Assembly: GCA_963575745.1 (NCBI GenBank) | Contig: CAUYUJ010010369.1 | Span: forward strand, 388,903 to 452,902 | Source: Prorocentrum cordatum | Taxonomy: Eukaryota; Sar; Dinophyceae; Prorocentrales; Prorocentraceae | Direction: 5' to 3' | Length of the DNA: 64,000 nt | Part shown: one piece after another, positions 19,763 to 30,829 of the stretch | How the letters are laid out: every line of letters begins with the position of its first letter | Position numbering within the stretch: position 1 is the first letter of the stretch | Notes under the pieces: generated by a model | Seen by the model: the letters and a program-made list of their open reading frames with translations, nothing else | Database searches by the model: none | Told to the model about the DNA's origin: nothing | Made by a program: the position numbers and the translations under genes

Positions 19763-20239
19763 ATTGCCGATTCTCAGCCCGAGGATCATTGATAGTGAGA
19801 AGTCTCGGGCACAACGCCCAGCCCGCCCCACAGACGCGCCTCAAAGGTGCGACAGGGAGGATTTAGGTTGCATGCTGGAGTGGAAGGACAGGAGCAGGTT
19901 CAGGACCAGGCCCGTAGGAGTTCGTCTGTTTCTGCTTGTCACCTGCAGGAGGAGGAAGAGGACAGGGGAGGAGGCGGGCGAGGGAGGGTGGCATTGGCGA
20001 CGCTGCGGGGGAAAGAGAAAGCCAAGGGGAGGGATGCCAAGCACGCGCACGAGGGAGCAGTCGGGACGTGCGAGCACAAGAGGGATCGCCGCAGCGCAGG
20101 CGCGGGCCCCGCCTCCTCCACTGTGAAGCCTTGCCACTTGACGAGAAAATACCTGGACGCACGCATGTGCCGAAGTGCTGACAGGGATCAGCTCTGATCC
20201 AGTCGCCGTGTCTCTACGGCGAGTTCGTGTCGTACCGAC
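19763..20239. other. No recognised feature
   Basis: Mixed sequence with GAGGA/GGGAGG-rich parts (19950-20030). No gene could be supported in either direction. Confidence 0.3.
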
Positions 20240-20400
20240 TTCGGCACTGGCCTCTGACGCAGCGTCGATCGTTCCGCCTTGAAAGATCGCGGCTCTCCGA
20301 TGGCGTGGATCGTCCGATGCCTGCTGACTGCGGGCCACTGCCGGCGATAACCCGAAACGCCCGCGCCGGGGTCGCCGCCGCGTCAACACGACACGAATGT
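20240..20400 (+). repeat. Dispersed repeat D2, copy 1
   Basis: Shares an ordered series of blocks with 38245-38405: GGCCTCTGACnC, GTGGATCG/GTCGATCG, CCTTGAA(A/C)GATC, GGCT(C/T)TCCGA, GGGCC..TG and CCGGGGTC. It is strongly diverged, so probably an old repeat. Confidence 0.6.
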
Positions 20401-20809
20401 ACCGCACCGCACTTCCCATCACGCTCGCGCCGTCTGACAAAAAGAACATACTTGTGCGCATCGTTGCCCTCGTAGGCCGTCTAGTGAGCCTTCTCCCGTC
20501 AGGGAGCATGAGTTGCGTCGCCCTCGTCGTCGTCCTCCTCCTCCTCCTCCTTCTCCTCCCCGCCATCATCACAATCATCATCCAAAATCATCTTCACACC
20601 TTTCACACACATCCTTGCGCACATCGGCCTTCACAACGCGACAACGCTTCTCCACAAGCCTCAAACGAGAGATCTCAAGCAGCTTTGCGCCCGGGAGCCC
20701 GAAGCTGTCCTGCATCTCCAGCTCCAGCCCCACCCCCTCCTCTTTCCATCCATCCATCCATCCGTCCTGGCTCTGCCTATCCTCATCCTTCCCTACCCTC
20801 CACTCCTCC
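20401..20809. other. No recognised gene; short TCC tract
   Basis: Holds a small TCC-rich run (20528-20560) and ATCATCCAAAATCATCTTCA. No coding evidence. Confidence 0.35.
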
Positions 20810-20965
20810 TGATCCTCCTCCTCCTCCTCCTCCTCCTCTTCCTGCTCCTCCCTCTCCTCCTCCTCCTCCTCCTCCTCCTCCTCCTCCTCCTCCTCCTCCT
20901 CCTCCTCCTCCTCCTCCTCCTCCTCCTCCTCCTCCTCCTCCTCCCTCCCCCTCCCCTCCTCCTCC
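20810..20965. repeat. (TCC)n microsatellite
   Basis: Long, almost pure TCC array on the plus strand. Confidence 0.95.
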
Positions 20966-21436
20966 TGATCCTCCTCGTCACACTCCTCACCGAGCATACG
21001 CGTGGAAGGCCGAGGCCCAAGCCTCTCTACCCCTGCCCCTCCCCCCTTTGCCATACGCCGAGGAGCCTCCGTCGAGGCCCCCCTGGCTGCTGGCTGCTGG
21101 CTGCTTGGACACAAGCCCGCTGGGAGTAGGGCAGCAGACCCGACAAGCCTAGCAGTACCAGCAAACTATGGCAGCGCCAGAAGTCTCCACTACCTGCGCC
21201 AAATATAAATGCTGATGACGTCAGGCGTCGGCTTGCATAGCGCTCCCCCGGCTCTTCTCGAACTACGCCTGCCAATGTCAGGGTTGATGAGCGGGCCTGT
21301 CGGGTCCATCCCCAGGCGCAGCCTGACGTATGGCGCACTCCAGAGCGTGACTCCAAAAGCAGGAGGAGGAGGAGGAGGAAGAGGATGGACAACAACCGCA
21401 GCTTCCACAGCAGCAGGTACGTGACTCCACCAGGAA
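20966..21436. other. No recognised feature
   Basis: Mixed sequence after the TCC array, with a short GGA run near 21362. No gene recognised. Confidence 0.3.
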
Positions 21437-21590
21437 GAGAACGAGAGAGAGAGAGAAATAAAGAAAGACAGAGAGAGGGAAGAGGGGAGGGAGATAGAGA
21501 GAGAGAGAGAGAGAGCGAAGAGGGAGGGTAAAAGAGGAGAAAGAAAGAGAGAGAGAGAAGCAGAAATAGAGAGAGAGAGAGAAGCAGTTA
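21437..21590. repeat. (GA)n-rich tract
   Basis: GAGAGAGA runs with AAGAAAGA, GGGAGG and CAGAAATA interruptions. Confidence 0.88.
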
Positions 21591-21867
21591 CCCCGGTGAC
21601 CTGCTCACGCCTTTCGTGGTCGAGTCTGCGAGGTGTCTGGGCGGCGAGAACCGCCAGACAGTTGTTCGGCAAGTGACGGAGCACTGCCCCGACATGCCCC
21701 GACGACCTTCATTATCCTCCTCCTCGTCCTCTTCCTTTTCCCCCTACTCCATTTCCACATGGATACCCTCTCCCTGTCGAACCCTCAGACGTGTCGGTAG
21801 CGCGGGCTGGGCGTTTCGCTTGAGACGTCCTCATCACTTGTGATCCTGGAGCTTGAAACTTGCAACT
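21591..21867. other. No recognised feature
   Basis: Short unique segment; contains a TCCTCCTCGTCC pyrimidine run near 21715. Confidence 0.3.
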
Positions 21868-22016
21868 GTAGGAGGAGGAGGAGGAGGAGGAGGAGGAGGA
21901 GGAGGAGCAAGGGCGGAGGAGGAGGAGGAGGAGAAGGAAGGGAGGAGGAGGAGGAGGAGGAGGATGAGGAGGAAGGGTGTAGGAGGAGGAGGAGGAGGAG
22001 GAGGAGGAGGAGAAGG
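21868..22016. repeat. (GGA)n microsatellite
   Basis: GGA array with AGGAAGGG interruptions. Confidence 0.94.
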
Positions 22017-22732
22017 GATGATATCCTTGAGGTACCAATACCCGTGTATCCTTGAAACACTTATCCCTAGCAACGTTCCACTTCTCGTTCCTCCCCATCC
22101 CGGAAGATGGGCAACAGCAGTAAGGCGCTGCTCACGACGAGGGGCGGCGGCGCGGTGGGCGCACTCCTCCCCATCGTCTTTTCTTCTGTACCGGAGAATG
22201 TCCTCGACCTCGTACTCCTGCGGGGTGCCCCATGGCTGCTCAGCAAGCGCGGGGGGAGGGGGGCAGCGTCTTGGGGGGTGGGGACGGGCCTTCCTGCGGG
22301 GAAGGGCGCGGGGGGATCGCGAGGGGGGGGGGGTTCTCGGCGCGCTGGGGGGGGGGTCGTAGCAGGCCTTCAGTCGGGGCAGCGTGGGGGGGCCTCACGA
22401 AAGCAATGCAGAATGCCTCCCCTCACCCTGCCTGGCGGGGAGGGCGAGGGGGCGAGGGAGGGCGGCGACGAGGAGGGGCCAGGAGGTGAAGTTCCACCTT
22501 CCCCTCCTCACTCACCACCTGCCCCTCCTAAGGCGAAGCCAGGACGAGTATAACATCGGGTGAAGATAAATCGAGAATATCTGAGATCCCGCAGCTTGGG
22601 AGGACGTCTCGGGAGCCGCGGGCTTCTCAGAGCGTTCGGGAGCGTTCTGAGAGCAGTCCAGAACGCTCTGGAAAGAATTTATCCTCGTCCTATCCCCGTC
22701 CGACCTCCCACTGCCGTTCCCCAACCATCTCC
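22017..22732. other. Mixed sequence with G-run cluster
   Basis: From 22240 to 22400 the plus strand carries repeated runs of 4-9 G (GGGGGGGGGGTTC, GGGGGGGGGTCG), a G-quadruplex candidate. From about 22600 there are several GAACGCTC/GAGCGTTC inverted half-sites (TCAGAGCGTTCGGGAGCGTT). No gene recognised. Confidence 0.45.
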
Positions 22733-22965
22733 CCCCTCCTCCTCCTCCTCCTCCTCCTCCTCCTCCTCCTCCTCCTCCTCCCTCCTCCTCCTCCTCCTCC
22801 TCCTCCCTCCTCCCTCCTCCTCCCTCCTCCTCCTCCTCCTCCTCCTCCTCCTCCTCCTCCTCCTCCTCCTCCCTCCTCCCCCTCCTCCCCCTCCTTCCCC
22901 CTCCTCCTCCTCCTCCTCCTCCTCTCCTCCTCCTCCTCCTCCTCCCTCCTCCTCCTCCTCCGTCC
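22733..22965. repeat. (TCC)n microsatellite
   Basis: TCC array with CCCTCC and CTCCCCC variants. Confidence 0.95.
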
Positions 22966-23570
22966 TTACGATATACGCTCATTATGCCACCTGGAGGGCC
23001 GATAGCCCCCACGTCGGTGACCTTCCGCCCTACTCATCGAAATAATGCAATCGGCATTAAACATCATTGAACTCTTCAGAAGTAAAGTTTTGACGTCGAC
23101 GGTGCAACATGCGTGGCGGCAGTGAGCAGTGGCGCACATCGCGCGCGAGAGTGCAGAACGTCACTCTCGCCTCGGAGCCGCGCTTATGTTTCCCGAGGGT
23201 TGATCCCCCGCTTGGGTGCGGCGCACATGCTTCACTCGCGGGATCGCGCGCGCGAACGAGCGACACGTCACTATCGCCAGAGGGCCGCCAATGTTTCGCC
23301 TGCAGGTGGCGCTCCCGCCCGGGCGCGGCACACGCTCGCGCTCGTCCAGCCGATGGGCCGATGGGCAGCGCGCGGGTGGCGAGCCCGCTTGGGCGCGGCG
23401 CACACGTTTCACGCACCGTCGGACAGCGGCAGCGCGGCCGCACGCGAGCGGGGGAAAGGCTGTTCCTTGCCCAAGCGCCGCGCAGGCTCTCCAGGTAGGT
23501 TTGCCCATCGGGGCCCCGGCTCCGCGCACCGGCGCATTGTCCACTGGTGCATACTCCTGCGCGTTGCCCT
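22966..23570. other. GC-rich segment with weak 90-bp repeats
   Basis: The motif CCGCTTGGG(T/C)GCGGCGCACA appears near 23209 and 23388, and a shorter GGGCGCGGCACACG near 23320, giving a loose repeat of about 90 bp. Open frames on both strands here have no recognised homology. Confidence 0.4.
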
Positions 23571-23775
23571 TGCAATCGTCAAGCTATCCGCCTGGCTTCC
23601 TCGGTATCCGCACGGCTTCCTCTGCTGGCTTCCTCCTGTCCACACGGATTTTCTCCTACCCGCACAATTTCCTCCTGCCCGCGTAACGTCCTCCTATCTG
23701 CCTGATTTCCTCCTGTGCTCATGGTTTCCTCCTATCCGCATGGCTCCCTCAGATCCGCATGGCTATTCCAACGGC
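23571..23775. repeat. Imperfect 20-25-bp tandem repeat
   Basis: Degenerate units of the type TTCCTCCTATCCGCATGGC, about eight in a row. Confidence 0.65.
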
Positions 23776-23889
23776 GTCTCAACAATCCCCCGAGAATCGC
23801 CAAACTCAGAAGTCGAGTGGAGTAGGGTAGAGCAGGGTGGCGTAGAGCGCAGCATACTAGTAGAATAGGAGTAGGGAGAGAGCGCGCCT

Positions 23890-24240
23890 GTCGCACACTC
23901 CCAAAGGGCGGAGGGGGGGCCCCTTAGCTCCTGGACCTTTCCTGCCGGAGGGTGCTCCCCTCCCATTTTCCGCCCCTCGGGAGCTCCTCCCCGCCTCCCC
24001 CCCTTTCGAAGGGAGGAGGCTTGGCGACTCCCCCCCTTTGAACCCCCCTGCCAGAAGCCCGAAGCCTCCCCCCCCTCCCCCCCCGCCCCCCCTCTTTTTC
24101 CGCCCCTCGGAAACGACCCCCATCCCCCATTTCAGGCTCCAGAAGCTATCCCCCCTCCCCCCCTTTCTAAAGGGGGGGGCTTAGCTACCACCAACCCCCT
24201 TTGAACCAACCCTGCCAGAAGCAGCCCCCACCCCCTCCTT
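23890..24240. repeat. Pair of imperfect C-rich repeats
   Basis: Two adjacent related stretches. Both contain TTTTCCGCCCCTCGG, then CTCCCCCCCTTTC(G/T)AA, then CCTTTGAACC and CCTGCCAGAAGC. The unit is roughly 120-150 bp and leads directly into the 18-bp array. Confidence 0.7.
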
Positions 24241-25200
24241 TGGCAAAAGCAGAGCACCGAAAACCAAAGGGCCACCGAAAACCAAAGGGCGCCGAAAACC
24301 AGAGGCGCCCCGAAAATCGAAGGAACGCCGAAAACCAAAAAGAGCGCCGAACACCGAAGTGGCGCCGGAAAACAAAGTGGTGCCGAAAACCAAAGAAGCG
24401 CCGAAAACCAAAGGAACGCCGAAAACCAAAGGGGCACCGACAACTAAACGGGAGCCGAAGACCAAAGGAGCGCCGAAAACCAAAAAGAGCGCCGAAAAGC
24501 AAAGGGGCACCGAGAACCAAAAGGCGCCGAAAACCACAAGAGGCGCCGACAAGCCAAAAAAGGCTCCGAAAACAAGCGGAGTGCCAAAAACCAACGATGC
24601 GCCGAAAACCAGATGAGGGCGCCGAAAACCAACGATGCGCCGAAAACCAAAGGGGCGCCGAAAACGAAAGAGCGCCAAAACCCGAAAGGACCGCCGAAAA
24701 ACCAAACGGTCGCCGAATTTCAATAGGATGCCGAAAACCACAGGAGCGCCGAAAACCAATAGGGCGCCGACAACCATAGAGTCGCCAAACACCAAAAGGA
24801 CACGAAACAAACCGGTGCCGAAAACCAAAGGAGCGCCGAAAACCAAAAGGACACCGAAAACCAAAACGGCGCCGAAAACGCCGAAAGCCACAAGGGCACC
24901 GAGAACCAAAAGAGCGCCGAAAACCGAAAGGAAGCCGAAAACCAAATGGGCGCGGAAAACCAAAGGGGCGCCGAAAACCAAAAGGGAGACGAAAACCGCA
25001 GGGGCTCCGAAAACCAGAATGGCGCCGAAAATCAAAGCTGCGCCGGAAAATCAAAGTGCGCCGAAAACCAAAAGAACACCGAAAACCAAAGAGGCGCCGA
25101 AAACCAAGAGGGCGCCGAAAACCGCAGGGGCGCCGAAAATCAAAAGGAGCGCCGAAAACTAAAGGGACGTCGAAAACCAACGATGCGGCGAAAGCCATTA
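24241..25200. repeat. 18-bp satellite, left block
   Basis: About 50 tandem units of CGCCGAAAACCAAAGGGG with point changes and 1-3-bp length changes. Because the unit is a multiple of three, long spurious frames (KTKGAPKTKGAP or GFRRPFGFRRP) run on both strands. Confidence 0.95.
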
Positions 25201-25254
25201 GCTTGGCGAAAGACGCAACCAGATGCAGTTGTGAGTGCCGCAGTTGTGAGGATC

Positions 25255-26230
25255 ATTGTCGATGGAACCCCCTATTGCGCTACAAAACGTGTGAGGGGCG
25301 TGCCGATTTAGGGAGGTGGGCGGGTGCATGTGAACCCTCCCACTAGGACCTTCGGTGGGGCTCCATATAGGGCCGCGAAGCGTGTGAGGGGTGTGCGGAA
25401 ACGGGCGTGACGCCCACATGCGAACTGCGCCGCTGGGACCTTCGGTGGAGCTACCTACGGGGCCACGAAACGTCTGAGGGGTGTGCCGAAACGGGCGTGA
25501 CACCCACATGCGAACTGAAGCAATGGGACCTTTGGTGGAGCTCCCTAAGCCACAGAACGTACGAATAGTGCGCGGAAACGGGCGTGACGCCCACATGCGA
25601 ACTGCGCCACTGGGACCTTCGGCGGAGCTCCCTATGGCCTATGGGGCCAAGAAACGTGTGAGGGGTGTGCCGAAACGGGCGTGACGCCCACATGCTAACT
25701 GCACCACTGGGACCTTCGGTGGTGCTCCCTATATGGGCCACGAAACGTGTGAGCGGTGTGCCGAAACGGGCGTGGCGCCCATATGCGAGCTGCAGCAGTG
25801 GGATCTTCGGTGGCGCTCCCTACGGGGCCACGAAACGCGTGAGGGGTGTGCCGAAACGGGCGTGGCGCCCACACGCGAACTGCGCCGCGGAGACCTTCGG
25901 TGGAGCTCCCTATGGCTAGGAGGCCACGAAACGCGTGAGGGGTGTGCCGAAGCGGGCGCGACGCCCACATGCGAACTGCACCGCGGAGACCTTCGGTGGA
26001 GCTCCCTATGGGGCCACGAAACGTGTCAGGGGTGTGCCGAAACGGACGTGACGCCCACATGCGAACTGCACCACTGAGACCTTCGGTGGAGCTCCTGATG
26101 GGGCCACGAAGCGTGTGAGAGGTGTGCCGAAACGGGCGCGACGCCCACATGCGAACTGCACCACTGAGACCTTCGGTGGAGCTCCTTGTGGGGCCACGAA
26201 GCGTGTGAGTGGTGTGCCGAAACAGAAAAG
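25255..26230. repeat. 90-bp satellite nested in the 18-bp satellite
   Basis: Eleven units spaced about 88-97 bp. Each has GGGCCACGAAACGTGTGAGG, GTGTGCCGAAACGGGCGTGA, CGCCCACATGCGAACTG and GACCTTCGGTGGAGCTCC. Unit starts (the CGTGTGAGG block) fall near 25283, 25378, 25466, 25553, 25650, 25742, 25830, 25927, 26017, 26107 and 26197. The GGGCCACGAA core is also the theme of the array at 63560-64000. Confidence 0.94.
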
Positions 26231-26239
26231 ATGCAGGGA

Positions 26240-26299
26240 TGGGAGGAGGGAGGAGGGGGAGGAGGAGGAAGGAACGCGGGGCGCTCTCTCTCTCTCTCT

Positions 26300-26331
<32 letters not shown>

Positions 26332-26335
26332 TCAA
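26240..26335. repeat. GGA tract followed by (CT)n
   Basis: GGAGGAGGAAGG followed by about 45 bp of CTCTCTCT, at the right edge of the 90-bp array and before the 18-bp array resumes. Confidence 0.85.
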
Positions 26336-27690
26336 AACGAGGACCCAACACCACAGGATGGTTGGGGAAAAAAGGGCGCCGACAAAAACAAAGGGGCGCC
26401 GATAACCAAAAGAGCGCCGAAACCCAAAGGGGTGCCGAAAACCAAGAGGGCGCCGAAAACCAAAGGGCGCCGAACAACCACATGGGCGCCCATACCCCCC
26501 CCAAAACAAACTCCGAAAACCGCAGGGGCTACGAAAACCTACGATGCGCCGAAAAACAAAAGGGCGCCAAAAAAACCAAAGGAACGCCGATAACCAAAGG
26601 GGCGCCGAAAACGAAAGGGGCACCGAAAACAACAGAAGCTCCGAAGACAGACATGGCGCCGAAAACCAAAGTGGCGCCGAAAACCAAAGGTGTGCCGAAA
26701 ACCAACATGGCACCGAAAAACAAAAGGGGCGCCGATAACCAAATGGGCGCCGAAAACCAAAGATGCACCGAACACCAAAACGAGCGCCGAAGAATCAAAG
26801 GGGCACCGACAACCAAGAGGGCGCCGAAAACCGAAAAGGCGCCGAACACCCAAGGGCGCCGAAAACCAAAAGGAGCGCAGAAAAAAACAAAGGGATGCCG
26901 AAGTCCAAATGCGCCGAACACCAAAAGGGCGCCGAAAAAAAGGGGCCCGAAAACGAAACGGGCGCCCAAAACAACAGAAGCTCTGAAGACAGACAAGGCG
27001 CCGAAAACAAAAGGGGCGCCGAAAACCAAACGGGTACCGAAAACCGCAGGGGCGCCGGAAGCCAAAGAGGCGCTGAAAACCAAAGAGGCGCCGAAAACCA
27101 AAGGAGCGCCGAAAACCACCAGGGCGCTGAAAAGTCAAAGAGGCGCCGATGACCAAAAGGGCGTCGAAAAGCAAAGGGCGCCAAAAACCAAAAGGCGCTC
27201 CGAAAGCCGAGGGGCGCCGAAAACGAAAGAAGCGCTGAAAACCAAGGAACGCCGAAAAATAAAAGGGCGCAGAAAAGTAACAAAGAGGCCCCCACGAGGC
27301 TTCCAAGCGGCCCCTACGATCTTCCCAAGAGGCCCACAAACTCCCCCCAAGAGGCCCCCAAGAGCGCTCGTCGTCGTCGTCGTAGTCGTCATCGTCGCCA
27401 TTCAGGGTCGGCGGCACCGGCCGTAAGGCCTTCGCAATAAAGGGGCGCAGAAAACTAACATGACACCGAAAACCGAAAGGGCACCGACAACCAAACGAGC
27501 GCCACGAACCAAAGGAGCGCCGAAAACCACAAGGGCGCCGAGAAAAAAAAAGCAGCTCCGAAAACCGAAGGGTGCGCAGAAAACCACAAGGGGCGCCGAA
27601 AACCAAAGGAGCGCCGAAACCTACAGGAGCGCTGAAAACCAAAGGAGCGCCGAAAACCAAAGGAGCGCCGAACGCCCCACGCCTCCTCTG
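26336..27690. repeat. 18-bp satellite, right block
   Basis: Same CGCCGAAAACCAAAGGGG units as 24241-25200. It is interrupted at about 27275-27440 by a CCAAGA-type segment plus a GTCGTCGTCG run, then continues to 27680. Confidence 0.93.
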
Positions 27691-28085
27691 AAGGGGGAGC
27701 CCGAGCGGACCCCGAGCCCCGACAAAAGGGGGGAGGGGGGATAGCTTCCAAGCCCCCTCCCGCCCTTAGCTTGGGCCCCGGCCCAGCTAAGACATGCCCA
27801 GAAACAAAAGGGGTCAGGGGGGGTAGTTTCGGAGGCCCCCACCCTCCTTTTTCAAGGGAGGGGAGGGGGGGGTCGCTTGCAGCTGGGCTCTCCCTTTCAA
27901 TAAGGAGCGTGCGACGGATATAGATCGCACGGGCGGAAAGTGACCCTAGGCCCTACCCAAGTGCCTAGGGGAGGCCCTACCCAAGGGCCTAGGGTGGCCT
28001 TGGGTAGGCCCTACCCATGGGCCGAGGGAAGGACAAGGTAAAGGGCCTAGGATAGGGCAAGGGTAGGGCCTACCCAACGGCCCCA
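27691..28085. repeat. C-rich spacer and CCTAGGGCC-type repeats
   Basis: 27691-27890 is C/G-run-rich. From 27940 the motif CCCTACCCAAGGGCCTAGGG recurs in both orientations, giving several short inverted repeats. Confidence 0.65.
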
Positions 28086-28089
28086 CTTC

Positions 28090-28260
28090 GGCCTCCTCCT
28101 ACTCCTCCTGTTCCTGCTGCTCCTCCTCCTCCTCCTCCTCCTCCTCCTCCTCCTCCTCCTCCTGCTCCCCCGCCCCTTCTGACTCCTCCTCCTCCTCCTC
28201 TGCCTCCTCCTCCTCCTCCTCCTCCTCCTCCTCCTCCTCCTGCTCCTCCCCTTCCCCCTT
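28090..28260. repeat. (TCC)n microsatellite
   Basis: TCC array with CTGCTCC interruptions. Confidence 0.93.
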
Positions 28261-28289
28261 TCCTTCCCCCTCCTTCGTTCTCTCTTGCC

Positions 28290-28375
28290 TGGGCGCGCGC
28301 TCTCTCTCTCTCTCTCTCTCTTTCCCTCTCTCTCTCTGTCTCTATGCCTCGCTCCCTCTCTCTCTCTCTCTTTCG

Positions 28376-28406
<31 letters not shown>

Positions 28407-28690
28407 GCTTTCCTCTCTTTCTCCCTCTCGCTCTCTCTTTCTCTGACGGCATTTGCCATGTATATGTTGTTGTTCTCTCTCTCTCTCTATCTCTCTTTCT
28501 CTCTCTCTCTGTGTATATATATGTATATGTATATATATGTATGTAAACATATCGCTATCCCTCTCCCCTCTCTCTCTCTCTCGCTCTCCCTCTCCCCCCT
28601 CCATCCCTATTTGTCCTCTCTCTCTCAACTCTCTATATGTATTGTTGTTTGTTTCTCTCTCTTTCTCCCTCTCTCTCCCTTTCTGTCTCT
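28290..28690. repeat. (CT)n array with TATATG islands
   Basis: CTCTCTCT tracts with TTTCTCTC variants, a TATATATATGTATATG stretch near 28515 and TATATGTATTGTTG motifs near 28460 and 28635. Confidence 0.92.
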
Positions 28691-29090
28691 AGACATCCCC
28701 CTTCTCTAGACTCCCCGCTCTTTCTAGACCCCCCCCTCTGTATACCCCCCCTTTTTAGACCCCCCCTCTCCGGACCCCCCATCTGTAGACCCCCCCTCTG
28801 TAGACCCCCGCCGCTCTAGACCTCCTCTCTGTAGACCCCCCTCTCTCGATCCCCCCTCTCAAGAGACCCCCTCTGAGTAGACCATCCCCCTCTAGATACC
28901 GTCTGTAGACCCACCCTCTCTGTAAACCACCCCTCTGTAGACCCCCACTCTCTTGACCCCTCTCGAAACACTCCCTCTGTAGGACCCCCCCCTCTCTAGA
29001 CCCCCCCTCTGCAGACCGCCCCTCCGTTGACTCCCCCCTCTAAACCCCCCCTCTGTACCCCTCCCCTCCAGACCCCCCCTCTACAATTAC
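28691..29090. repeat. TAGACCCCCCTCT satellite, left block
   Basis: Tandem units of 14-17 bp, consensus CTCTGTAGACCCCCC or CTCTCTAGACCCCCC. The opposite strand carries 5-7-G runs at each unit. It resumes at 29656 after the inserted repeat D1. Confidence 0.93.
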
Positions 29091-29655
29091 ACAATATGAA
29101 GATACTCTCCCACTTCCCCTGATGGCGTCCCGAAAATGGCCGACCCCCCCCCCGCGTACTGTTTTTACACAGGATTCCGGGAAACGGGTTTCCGCCTGCG
29201 TTTTGTCTTTAAAATGCTGCTCTCGCTGAGGCGCCGGCCTCATTTCTGCTCCCGAATCGTTCCGAATCGTGCTCCCGCTGCAGCGTGGGCCTCATTTTCG
29301 GATCGGTGTTTGGCCTCCGTCGTTCAGGATGGCGTTCTCGCCCCAGCGCGGGCCTCTTTCTCGCGCGCCCATCCGCCCGCCACCACCGCGCCGCACCACC
29401 ACCACCACCACCACCACCACCACCACCACCACCACCACCACCACCACCACCAGCACCAGCACCAGCACCAGACCACCACCACAACCACGCACACACGCAC
29501 GCACGCACGCACGCGCACCACCACCCACTATGCACGCGCGCGCGGAGCCACAGGTCCGCTACGACACGCGTCCGCGGGTAGAGAAAATCAGCGCCATGGT
29601 ATGGGATGGGTGGGTGGGGTAGGACGTCAGATAGGACGCGAGCGCACCTAGCTTG
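29091..29655. repeat. Dispersed repeat D1, copy 2
   Basis: Begins ACAATTACACAATATGAAG and ends GCGCACCTAGCTTG. It matches 10021-10775 except for the lack of the internal duplication of about 105 bp, a shorter CAC tract (29396-29470) and scattered changes. It splits the TAGACCCCCC satellite, whose units occur immediately on both sides. Confidence 0.9.
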
Positions 29656-30220
29656 GCAGACCCCCCTCTCTGGATCCCCCCTCTCTGTAGACCCCCCTCT
29701 GTTGACCCCCCCTCTCTAGACGCCTCCTCTCTAGATCCCCCTTCTTAACCCCCCTCTGTAGACCCCCCCTCTCTGGATCCCCCCCAGGCCCCCCCTCTGT
29801 GGACCGCCCCTCTGTGGACCCCCCCTCTCTAGACCACCCACTCTAGACCTCCCCTCTGTAGACCCACCCTGTCTAGATCCCCCCATCTAGACCCCCCCTT
29901 TTTAGACCCCCCCCCTTTCTAGACATCCCCTCTGTAGACCCACCCTCTTTAGATCCCCCCTCTCTAGACCCGCCCTCTCTAGACCCGCCCTCTCTAGATC
30001 CCCCCTCTGTAGACCCCCCCTCTCTAGACCCCCCCTCTCTAGACCCCCCTCTGTAGACCCCCCCCTCTGCAGAGCCCCCCCCTCCCCCTCTCTAGACGCC
30101 TCCTCTCTAGATCCCCCTTCTAACCCCCCTCTGTAGAACCCCCCTCTGTAGACCCCCCCTCTCTAGACCCCCCTCTCTAGATCCCCTTCTCTGGACCCCC
30201 CCTCTGGAACCCCCCCCATC
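29656..30220. repeat. TAGACCCCCCTCT satellite, right block
   Basis: Continuation of the 28691-29090 array with many XbaI-like TCTAGA palindromes. Confidence 0.93.
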
Positions 30221-30400
30221 CCCGCCCTCGTCCCCACGCCCCCCCTTCATCTCCTCCTCCCTCCCGTCCTCCCTCCCTCCTTCCTGCCTCTCTCCTCCTT
30301 CCTTTCTTTGTCCAGCGGAATCGGATCGGTAGATGGAGGACGGCGACGCCGGGTCGGAAGAGCACTGACGAGCGGGTCGGGTCGAAGAGCGGGGTCGGGC
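30221..30400. other. Pyrimidine-rich spacer
   Basis: CCTCCCT-rich left half and unremarkable right half. No gene. Confidence 0.4.
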
Positions 30401-30800
30401 ATAGGCAAGGCCCAGGCGCAGGGGGAGGGCCCGGGGTCGGGCTAGGGGCGGGCCCCAGGGTGGCCCTCGGGCTAAAGGCAAGGCCTGGGGCAGCCCTAGA
30501 TGTAGCCCTGGGGCAACGCCTAGGACAGCCCGAGGGACAGGGCCCGGGGTAGGCCCAGAGTGGGCCCTGAGGGTAAACCAGGGTTAGGCCCGAGGAGTCG
30601 ACCAAGGAGTAGGCCTTGGGGTAAGTCCTAGGGTAAAAGGGGCAGGCCTGAAGGAGCAGGCCCAGTGGCGGACCCTCGGGAAGGCCTAGGGTGGGCCTGG
30701 GGGTAGGCCCTAGAGGTAGGCTAGGGGTAGGCCCTAGGTAGGCCTAAAGTCAGCCTAGGGGTGGACCTAGGAAACGGCCCTACCCTAGGCCTTACCCGGG
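30401..30800. repeat. TAGGCCCnGGG degenerate repeat
   Basis: Roughly 12-15-bp units such as GGGTAGGCCCTAG and GGGGCAGGCCC, often partly palindromic (GGGCCC, CCTAGG). Confidence 0.7.
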
Positions 30801-30829
30801 CGACCTATATGGTGCGACGGGCGCGCTCG

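Noticed and set aside
24185-27660. Protein-like repeats (KTKGAPKTK, GFRRPFGFRRP) of up to 405 codons
   Set aside because: Caused by an 18-bp satellite whose length is a multiple of three; indels break the frame repeatedly and both strands are open.
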